Position numbers and translations under genes: made by a program. From NCBI GenBank assembly GCA_050013875.1, contig JBEKEK010000001.1:1-64000 (forward strand): a stretch of DNA of 64,000 nt, in the 5' to 3' direction. The notes beneath the pieces were generated by a model. The model was not told the origin of the DNA. It did no database searches and saw nothing but the letters and a program-made list of their open reading frames with translations. This document shows, piece by piece, positions 42,780-49,191 of the stretch; position 1 is the first letter of the stretch; every line of letters starts with the position of its first letter. Origin of the DNA: Trebonia sp050013875. Lineage in GTDB: Bacteria > Actinomycetota > Actinomycetes > Streptosporangiales > Streptosporangiaceae.

Positions 42780-43599
42780 GGCTCGGGAGCAGCGCGCCGA
42801 AGCGTTCCTCCAGTTCGCCGGGCTGCTGCAGGCCCCGGTCGAAGAGCCGCTTGACCCGGAGGTCAGTCTCGGGCAGCTCCAGGGCCTGCCGGAACGCCTG
42901 CTGGCTGAGCCTGATGTGGTCAGCCGACGGCAGCGTGAGGTCGTTCACCAGCGACTTGGCCGCGCCCAGGGTGCCGCGGTCGAAGGCGGCGATGCGGCGG
43001 GCGAAGGCGTCGGTGAACCGGTCGAGCTGCGGATCGGCCACCGTCCGGTTGATGATGCCGTAGAGCTCGGCCGTCGGCCCGTCGAAATCATCGGAGCCGA
43101 GGACGATCTCGAGGGCGCGGCCGCGCCCGGCCAGCAGCGCGAGCCGGTCGATCCCGCCCGTTCCCGGGACGAGCCCGGACCCGACCTCCGGCTGCCCGAT
43201 GAGCATGTTCTCCCGGCTGCCGAACCGCAGGTCGAGCCCGAGGACGAACTCGCTTCCGAGGCCACGGGCCCGGCCGCGGATCTTGGCGATGCTGACGACG
43301 GGAGACCGGCTCAGCCGGGTCAGGATGTCCTGGGTGATAGGCAGCCCGGTCGGGCCGAGGCGCCGGCTTACCTCCGCTGAAGCCCCGGTGAGGTCGAAGT
43401 GCGCGAGGTAGTAATCGGCGTTCCCGGTCTCAAAAACGACCACCTTGACCTGGTCGTCGGCTTCGATCTGGTCAACCAGGCCGGACAGGGCCGTGAGCAT
43501 CGCGCCGTCGATGACGTTCAGCGGCGGGTTGTGGAAGATCGCCACCCAGTAGGCGGGCGTTACCTGCCTGATCCGCAGTACCTCACCAGGGGTCCTCAT
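42766..43599 (-). CDS. Enoyl-CoA hydratase/isomerase family protein
   Basis: A 277-residue crotonase-like protein. HNPPLNVIDGAML and KIRGRARGLGSEFVLGLDLRF are the family's two oxyanion segments; the second has RGLGSEF instead of GGGxEL. EVGSGLVPGTGGIDRLALLAG holds the position where hydratases carry Glu. The divergent features suggest a non-standard crotonase, and some relatives act outside CoA metabolism. It follows the DJ-1/PfpI gene by 11 bp. Its 3' end overlaps the GH3 gene by 14 bp on the opposite strand. Confidence 0.85.
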   Translation of the reverse strand: MRTPGEVLRIRQVTPAYWVAIFHNPPLNVIDGAMLTALSGLVDQIEADDQVKVVVFETGNADYYLAHFDLTGASAEVSRRLGPTGLPITQDILTRLSRSPVVSIAKIRGRARGLGSEFVLGLDLRFGSRENMLIGQPEVGSGLVPGTGGIDRLALLAGRGRALEIVLGSDDFDGPTAELYGIINRTVADPQLDRFTDAFARRIAAFDRGTLGAAKSLVNDLTLPSADHIRLSQQAFRQALELPETDLRVKRLFDRGLQQPGELEERFGALLPSLMED

Positions 43600-43610
43600 G
43601 CCGGTCCCCC

Positions 43611-44306
43611 TTACCCGAGGATCTTCAGCAGCCGCTCGGCCAGGACTTCGGCCGAGTTGGGGTTCTGCCCGGTGATCAGGTTGCGGTCCTCCACCATGTA
43701 CGGCTCCCAGATCGGGCCGCGGCTGAACTGGACGCCGACCTTCTCCTTGATGTCGGTCTCGAGCAGCCAGGTGGCCCTGGGGGCTAGCCCGACACCCTCC
43801 TCCTCGTCATTGGTGAAGCAGGTGATCCGGTAGCCCTTGAACGGCGACTCGCCATGGATCCGGGTGGCCAGGATCGCGGCCGGGCCGTGGCATACGATCG
43901 CGAGCGGCTTCCCCGAGGCGAGCTGGGCGGTCAGCAGCCGGCCCGCGTCGGCGTCGAAGGCCAGGTCCGACATCGGGCCGTGGCCGCCGGGCAGGTAGAC
44001 CGCGTCATAGTCCTCGAGGCGGACGTCCGACAGCTGCAGCGGCCGCCGCATCACCTCGGCCGAGCGGATGATGGCCTCCAGGTCCAGGGCTCGCTGATCG
44101 CCGCCGACCATCGAGGGGCGCAGGCTCATCATGTCGACGTTGGGCGTCGTGCCGTTGGGTGTCGCCACCACGACCTCGTGGCCCGCGTCGGTGAGCGTCT
44201 TGTAGGGGTTCGCGAACTCCTCGGCCCAGTAGCCGGTGGCGTAGCGCGTGCCGTCCTTCAGCACCCAGTAGGTGGCCCCGCTGACTATGAACAGTATCTT
44301 CGCCAT
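43611..44306 (-). CDS. DJ-1/PfpI family protein (Hsp31-like)
   Basis: A 231-residue class I glutamine-amidotransferase-like protein. YLPGGHGPMSDL and AIVCHGPAA (nucleophile C139 followed by H140) with a glutamate near E30 match the Hsp31/glyoxalase III branch of DJ-1 proteins. Those hydrate glyoxals or protect proteins against reactive carbonyls. Aldehyde-rich pathways in this window make carbonyl detoxification plausible. GAAGGAG precedes the ATG; the longer open frame to 44510 is an antisense shadow. Confidence 0.9.
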   Translation of the reverse strand: MAKILFIVSGATYWVLKDGTRYATGYWAEEFANPYKTLTDAGHEVVVATPNGTTPNVDMMSLRPSMVGGDQRALDLEAIIRSAEVMRRPLQLSDVRLEDYDAVYLPGGHGPMSDLAFDADAGRLLTAQLASGKPLAIVCHGPAAILATRIHGESPFKGYRITCFTNDEEEGVGLAPRATWLLETDIKEKVGVQFSRGPIWEPYMVEDRNLITGQNPNSAEVLAERLLKILG

Positions 44307-44376
44307 CACGCATTCTCCTTCTCGTCTGCTTGTCTGCCTGCGACCATGCTTGCGCTGACGGGTCCGCGTCGCGCCC

Positions 44377-45219
44377 GTGAAACTCACGGGGCGGCCCCCC
44401 GGCGGCCCTGCACGACGCGGTCCCCTCTTGACACAGGAATCGCTGGCGCGTCGCGCCGGGATCGGGGGGACCGACCCGCAGGCCTGGGCGGACCTGGCCG
44501 AGGCACACAATCAGCCGCTGTTCGCGGCGGTGCTCGATGCCGCGGCGGTTGGCGCGGGCAGTCACGTGCTCGACGTGGGCTGCGGGTCCGGGCTGACGCT
44601 GGTGCTGGCGGCGCGGCGCGGCGCGGTGCCCAGCGGCCTGGACATCAGCCCGGGCCTGCTCGGCGTGGCCCGTGCGCGGTTGCCCGATGCCGACCTGCGC
44701 GAGGGCGACATGGAGGCGCTGCCGTTCGGCGACGCCGCGTTCGACGCCGTGGTGGGGATCAACGCGTTCCAGTTCGCGGGCGACCCACGGCGGGCACTCC
44801 GGGAGGCGGCCAGGGTCACCCGCCCGGGCGGGCTGGTGGTCGTCAGCCTGTTCGCCGCGCCCGGGCGTTCCCAGGGCACGGTCGTGCACGAGGCGATGAG
44901 CGGCCTCTCCCCGCCGGAGCAGGCCGGCGACCACGCGCCCTACGCCCTGTCCGCACCAGGCAACCTGGAGAACGCCCTGGCGTCCGCCGGCCTGCACGTG
45001 GTGGACATGGCAGAGGTGGTGTGCCATTGGCGTTACACCTCGATGGAAGACGCCAGCCGCGGTCTCCTTTGCTCCGCTGGTGGCGCCCGGGCGTGCGAAG
45101 CGGCGGGCGAGCCCGCCGTCCACGAGGTCCTCGCCAAGGCTCTGCGGCAGTTCCAGGACGCTCAGACCGGCGTTGTGACCATGAAGAACACGTTCCGCTT
45201 GGTCGCCGCGGGCCGGTGA
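44377..45219 (+). CDS. Class I SAM-dependent methyltransferase
   Basis: A protein of about 280 residues: VLDVGCGSGLTLVLAARRG (motif I), SGLDISPGLLGVAR, DMEALPFGDAAFDAVV (post-II/III) and ALREAARVTRPGGLVVVSLF. This is the UbiE/MenG-like type 11 fold. It would methylate a small molecule using SAM. The start is uncertain: GTG 44377 has no clear ribosome site, and a TTG near 44430 would remove a Pro/Gly/Arg-rich start. It is divergent from the DJ-1 gene and 58 bp before the CoA-transferase. Confidence 0.85.
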   Translation: MKLTGRPPGGPARRGPLLTQESLARRAGIGGTDPQAWADLAEAHNQPLFAAVLDAAAVGAGSHVLDVGCGSGLTLVLAARRGAVPSGLDISPGLLGVARARLPDADLREGDMEALPFGDAAFDAVVGINAFQFAGDPRRALREAARVTRPGGLVVVSLFAAPGRSQGTVVHEAMSGLSPPEQAGDHAPYALSAPGNLENALASAGLHVVDMAEVVCHWRYTSMEDASRGLLCSAGGARACEAAGEPAVHEVLAKALRQFQDAQTGVVTMKNTFRLVAAGR

Positions 45220-45253
45220 GCCGCGGGAGAACACCCGGCTTTGACTGATCTCG

Positions 45254-45269
45254 ATATTCACGCGAATAT
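45254..45269. promoter_or_regulatory. Inverted repeat just upstream of CoA-transferase (operator candidate)
   Basis: ATATTC-ACGC-GAATAT, a perfect 6+4+6 inverted repeat, lies 8 bp before the ATG and abuts the GGAGG ribosome site. TTGACT at 45241 is a possible -35. A bound protein here would block transcription or translation start. The AT richness in a GC-rich window supports a regulatory role. Confidence 0.5.
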
Positions 45270-45277
45270 TGGAGGCC

Positions 45278-47380
45278 ATGACGCTTCCGCTTGAGGGCAT
45301 TACCGTCGTTTCCGTTGAGCAGGCGGTCGCGGCCCCGCTCGCCACCCGCAACCTGGCCGACCTCGGCGCCCGGGTGATCAAGGTAGAGCCCCCTGGCGGT
45401 GACTTCGCCCGAGACTACGACCACGTGGTGCACGGCACCGGCGCCCACTTCACCTGGCTCAACCGCGGCAAGGAGTCCGTCGCGGTCGACCTCAAGGCCG
45501 GCGAGGGACGCGCGGCCGTGCAGCGCCTCGCGCGGCGGGCCGACGTCTTCGTGCAGAACCTGGCGCCGGGCGCGGCGCGGCGGCTCGGACTTGACCCGGC
45601 GGAACTCCGGGCGGACAGCCAGCGGCTGGTCACGGCCAGCATCTCCGGGTACGGCACCGGCGGCCCGATGGAGCAGCGAAAGGCCTACGACATGCTCGTT
45701 CAGGCCCAGGCAGGGGTGATCTCCATCACCGGCACCGCCGAGACAGCGGTCAAGACCGGCATCCCGACGGCCGACATCGCCTCCGGCATGTACTGCGCCC
45801 AGGCGGTCCTGGCCGCCCTGCTGCGCCGGGAGCGTACCGGGGAGGGCGCCACCATCGACGTATCCATGCTCGAGGCAACCGTGGAATGGATGGGGTACGC
45901 GCTCTATACCCAGATGTACACCGGCATCCAGCCCGCGCGGATGGGCCTTAGCCACGGCTCCGTCGTCCCCTACGACTCCTTCCCCACCCGCGACGGCCAG
46001 GTTCTCATCGGCGTCCAGAACGACAGTGGCTGGCTCGCCCTGGTCAATGAGGTCCTCGCCGCCCCCGAACTGGCCGCTGACCCGCGGTTCACCACCAACG
46101 TGCTGCGGGTGCGGCACCGCGGCGAGTGCGACGCGGCCGTCGCCGCCCAGACCGTACGGTGGCCCACCGCGGAGCTTGACGCCCGGCTGACCGCCGCCGG
46201 CGTCCCCGCCGCCCAGGTCAACGAGCTCGACCAGGTCGTCAAGCACCCGCAGCTACGGTCGCGCGACCGCTGGCGGACGATCCGGACCGAGCACGCCCCG
46301 GTCGAGGCGCTGCTGCCGCCGGCCACCTTTGCCGACAGCGAAGCCCGGATGGGCGACGTCCCCGCCCTCGGCCAGCACACCCGCGCACTGCTCATCGAAT
46401 CGGGCCTTGACGCGGCCGCCGCCGACGACGCGATCAGCCGCGGCGTCGCCCGGCAGGCCCCGTTACCAGAGGTCCTTGGTGACGTCGGCGAAGGCACGGG
46501 CGTTGCTGATCTGCGCCGCCGCGTCGCCGTCGGCCAGCCGGATAGAGACTCCCAGGTGGCTGGCGCCGCACTGGCGCCAGAACTGAACCAGCATCCGCCA
46601 CCGCGCGGGCTCGGTCAGCCGGAGCACCAGACGGGCCTCGAAGCCGAAGGCGTCCGGATCGCGCCCCTGCTCGGCCACCCGGCCGCGCAGGTCGCCAAGC
46701 ACCGACCGGGCACGCTCGGGGCGGAGCGAGGCCGGCGCGAGGAGCTTGAACCCGTCGGCGATCCGCGCGATCCGGTCGAGCGCGCGTGGACCGGGCAGGC
46801 CGCCGGCCGCGATCGAGCCCGCGCCCATCCACACCGGGATCGGCCGGCCGGGGCGCGGGCTTATCCCCACCTGGTCCAGCCGGAAGAACTCACCGTCGTG
46901 GGTGACCACGCGCTCGGCCCACAGGCGGCGCAGCAACTCGACCTGCTCCTCGAACCGGCGGCCGCGGGTCGCGGGCGTCACCCCCAGGGCCGCGCATTCG
47001 CGGTCGTTCCAGCCAATGGCGGCCACCAGGCGGACCCGGCCACCGCTGAGCAGGTCGGTCTCGGCCGCCTGCTTGGCCGCCAGAACCGGCGGATACAGCG
47101 GCAGCAGAACCACGGCCGGGCTCAGCTCGATGCGCTCGGTCACCCCGGCCAGGAAGCCAAGCAGGGTGAAGGGCTCATGCCAGGGCTCGTCGAAGGTGAA
47201 CCGGGGCGTCGGCCAGGGACTGTCAGCGGCCGCGGCGACGTGCCCGGAGAACCCGAGATAGTGATAGCCAATCTCCTCGGCCGCCTGCGCGTAGTCGCGG
47301 ATCTCCTGCCGGGCGGCGAAGTAGGGGACGTCGATGCCTACCCGCACCGGTTAGCCATGGTCCTCGCCGAGCAGCGGTGA
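45278..47380 (+). CDS. Class III CoA-transferase, frame lacks stop at normal end
   Basis: Residues 1 to about 392 form a complete CaiB/BaiF CoA-transferase: VSVEQAVAAPLATRNLADLGARVIKVEPPGG, nucleophile D166 in PTADIASG, and the usual terminal LGQHTRALLIESGLDAAAADDAISRGVAR. Family members stop there. In this sequence no stop follows, and the frame continues 308 residues to 47380 as an Arg/Gly/Pro-rich antisense copy of the opposite-strand LLM gene. The stop may have been lost by mutation or sequence error; the real protein may be a fusion tail of low complexity. GGAGG is only 2 nt from the ATG. Confidence 0.75.
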   Translation: MTLPLEGITVVSVEQAVAAPLATRNLADLGARVIKVEPPGGDFARDYDHVVHGTGAHFTWLNRGKESVAVDLKAGEGRAAVQRLARRADVFVQNLAPGAARRLGLDPAELRADSQRLVTASISGYGTGGPMEQRKAYDMLVQAQAGVISITGTAETAVKTGIPTADIASGMYCAQAVLAALLRRERTGEGATIDVSMLEATVEWMGYALYTQMYTGIQPARMGLSHGSVVPYDSFPTRDGQVLIGVQNDSGWLALVNEVLAAPELAADPRFTTNVLRVRHRGECDAAVAAQTVRWPTAELDARLTAAGVPAAQVNELDQVVKHPQLRSRDRWRTIRTEHAPVEALLPPATFADSEARMGDVPALGQHTRALLIESGLDAAAADDAISRGVARQAPLPEVLGDVGEGTGVADLRRRVAVGQPDRDSQVAGAALAPELNQHPPPRGLGQPEHQTGLEAEGVRIAPLLGHPAAQVAKHRPGTLGAERGRREELEPVGDPRDPVERAWTGQAAGRDRARAHPHRDRPAGARAYPHLVQPEELTVVGDHALGPQAAQQLDLLLEPAAAGRGRHPQGRAFAVVPANGGHQADPATAEQVGLGRLLGRQNRRIQRQQNHGRAQLDALGHPGQEAKQGEGLMPGLVEGEPGRRPGTVSGRGDVPGEPEIVIANLLGRLRVVADLLPGGEVGDVDAYPHRLAMVLAEQR
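46463..47347 (-). CDS. LLM class flavin-dependent oxidoreductase
   Basis: A 294-residue luciferase-like TIM barrel: VGIDVPYF, GYHYLGFSGHV, TDLLSGGRVRLVAAIGWN and PVWMGAGS. The LLM family includes F420-dependent dehydrogenases and FMN-dependent monooxygenases. GTG start 4 bp after the stop of the upstream LLM gene, so the pair is coupled. It lies entirely within the antisense tail of the CoA-transferase frame; its own codon pattern and family match show which strand is the real gene. Confidence 0.9.
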   Translation of the reverse strand: MRVGIDVPYFAARQEIRDYAQAAEEIGYHYLGFSGHVAAAADSPWPTPRFTFDEPWHEPFTLLGFLAGVTERIELSPAVVLLPLYPPVLAAKQAAETDLLSGGRVRLVAAIGWNDRECAALGVTPATRGRRFEEQVELLRRLWAERVVTHDGEFFRLDQVGISPRPGRPIPVWMGAGSIAAGGLPGPRALDRIARIADGFKLLAPASLRPERARSVLGDLRGRVAEQGRDPDAFGFEARLVLRLTEPARWRMLVQFWRQCGASHLGVSIRLADGDAAAQISNARAFADVTKDLW

Positions 47381-48292
47381 CACCGCCTCGATAAGCCGGT
47401 CAAGCTCGTCCAGGTCCTTGCCGCACGGCTGGAGCTTGAGCAGGTCGCAGCCCGCGTCCCTGGCCGCCCGGGCGTAGTCGGCGATCCGGCCGGGGGTGAC
47501 CGCGACGGCGTTGACCACGTCCTCCTTGAGTAGCCGGTCATGGCCGTAGAAGTGGGCCAGGTAGGCGCGGGCGGTGTCCCGGCCGCCCGGGTCCAGCGTG
47601 AAGTACGCGCCGGCGATGATGACCGGATCGCCCGCCCGTCCGGCGTCGGCCCAGGCCCGCCGCACCCTGCTTACCTTCTCGTTCAGCGGCTCAGGTCCGG
47701 CCCCTTGGCCGCGGGGGTTGCCGGAATGCCCGTAGGCGACGCCGTCCCTGATGTCGGCGATCCAGCCGCAGATCCAGCCGTCCCCGTAGTTGACTGTGCG
47801 CTGGACGGACTTCACGAGGCCGCCGATCAGCAGCCGCGGGCCCTCCGCGCGCAGCGGCACGGGGCCGATCCGGCGGCCGGTCCACTCGCGCTCGCCCCGC
47901 CAGATCGCCCGCAGCTCGGCGAGCTGCTCGTCGAAGATCGCACCGCGCCGCTCCCACGACACCCCGCAGGCCTCGTAGTCGTCCGGGCGCCCGCCCAGCC
48001 CGACCCCGACAAGCAGCCGGCCGCCGGACAGGTTGTCCAGCGACGCGAGTTCCTTGGCCAGCAGCGCGGTCGGCCGCAGCGGGGTCATCAGGATGCTCGT
48101 CACCAGGTCGATCCGGCTGGTCGCGCCGGCCGCGTAGGCCAGCGCGATGAGCGGGTCGTAGTTCTCGTAAACGATCCGGTCGAGCAGGCCCACGCAGCTC
48201 AGCCCGGCCTGCTCGGCTCGCCGCGCCCACTCGGCGATGATTTCCGGTCGTATCTTCTCGCCCACCAGTGGCAGGCCGACCCCGATCTTCAC
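47351..48292 (-). CDS. LLM class flavin-dependent oxidoreductase
   Basis: A 313-residue luciferase-like protein: KIGVGLPLVGEKIRPEIIAEWARRAEQAG, ASLDNLSGGRLLVGVGLGGRPDD and PRLLIGG. It fits the F420-dependent/probable oxidoreductase branch rather than alkanal monooxygenase. GTG 48292, preceded by GAGGAGAG, overlaps the hydratase stop by GTGA. One of three LLM genes in the same operon, which suggests successive or alternative redox steps on one pathway. Confidence 0.92.
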   Translation of the reverse strand: MKIGVGLPLVGEKIRPEIIAEWARRAEQAGLSCVGLLDRIVYENYDPLIALAYAAGATSRIDLVTSILMTPLRPTALLAKELASLDNLSGGRLLVGVGLGGRPDDYEACGVSWERRGAIFDEQLAELRAIWRGEREWTGRRIGPVPLRAEGPRLLIGGLVKSVQRTVNYGDGWICGWIADIRDGVAYGHSGNPRGQGAGPEPLNEKVSRVRRAWADAGRAGDPVIIAGAYFTLDPGGRDTARAYLAHFYGHDRLLKEDVVNAVAVTPGRIADYARAARDAGCDLLKLQPCGKDLDELDRLIEAVSPLLGEDHG

Positions 48293-49191
48293 GGACTCTC
48301 CTCGATGATCTCGATCCATGCCTGGTCCAGGACGTCCTGGCCAGCTTCATCGGTCGCGCGCAGCGCCCAGGCCGCGCCCGGGCCGGACGGGCCGGCGCTC
48401 ACGGCCAGGGTGTCCCCCGGGTGCACGGGCCGGCGGAACCGGGCACCGAACCCAGTGACGCCGCCGATGCGGCCGCCGAGCATACGCGACAGCGCCAGGC
48501 CGACATGGCCGAGGACGGCCACGCCGTGCAGCGTGGGCGGGCCAAGCCCGGCCGAGGCGGACGCGCTCCCGTCGGCGTGCAGCGGATCGGGGCCTGGCTC
48601 GCCCGCGACCAGCGGGAGCAGCAGCCGGTAGAGCGGGATGGCGCGCGGGTCGATCCGTACCGCGGCCGTCAGCCAGGCGTCCCCGCCAACCGGGGACGGC
48701 CCGCGGGAAGGATGCGGATCTGGCCAGGGACCGGTCTGGCCGACGGCCTGCCGGTCCCCGCCGCCGCGGAACAGCACGCAATGACGTCCGCTCAGCAGCG
48801 GGCCGCCCGGCCCGGCGGTGGTGGTCGTCAGCCACACCAGCAGCGCCGACGGCTTCACCTCGTAGCCGGTGACGCGGACCCGGGTGGCGGCCTGGCCGGC
48901 GACCGGCACCGGCCGGTGCACCCGGTAGGCCAGGCTCGCGGCCACCGCGCCTGGCTGCTCCGCCCAGATGGTCCGGTGCAGGTGCGGGACCCAGGGGCCG
49001 GCCGCGAAGGTCGCGAACGTCGGCAGCATCCGCGGGCCGGCCGCCTCGTCCAGGTAGGCGGGGTCATGTTCCGGGTCGGCGCCGACCGCCAGCGCATAGG
49101 TCAGCACGTCGCGCAGCTCCCAGCGGGCGGTGATCTCGGGCGACTCGTAGCCCAGCCAGGAGCGCGCCCGGCCGACGGCGAGCGCGCTCAT
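48289..49191 (-). CDS. MaoC-like double hot-dog dehydratase/hydratase
   Basis: A 300-residue protein with two hot-dog domains. The C-terminal one carries DPLHADGSAS...PTLHGVAVLGHVGLAL (about 203-235), the Asp/His motif of MaoC-type R-specific enoyl-CoA hydratases. The N-terminal one (ESPEITARWELRDVLTYALAVGADPEHDPAYLDE) keeps the MFE-2-like pattern but lacks the second Asp/His set. It would hydrate a trans-enoyl-CoA to the R-3-hydroxyacyl-CoA. Its ATG overlaps the upstream stop as ATGA. Confidence 0.88.
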   Translation of the reverse strand: MSALAVGRARSWLGYESPEITARWELRDVLTYALAVGADPEHDPAYLDEAAGPRMLPTFATFAAGPWVPHLHRTIWAEQPGAVAASLAYRVHRPVPVAGQAATRVRVTGYEVKPSALLVWLTTTTAGPGGPLLSGRHCVLFRGGGDRQAVGQTGPWPDPHPSRGPSPVGGDAWLTAAVRIDPRAIPLYRLLLPLVAGEPGPDPLHADGSASASAGLGPPTLHGVAVLGHVGLALSRMLGGRIGGVTGFGARFRRPVHPGDTLAVSAGPSGPGAAWALRATDEAGQDVLDQAWIEIIEESP

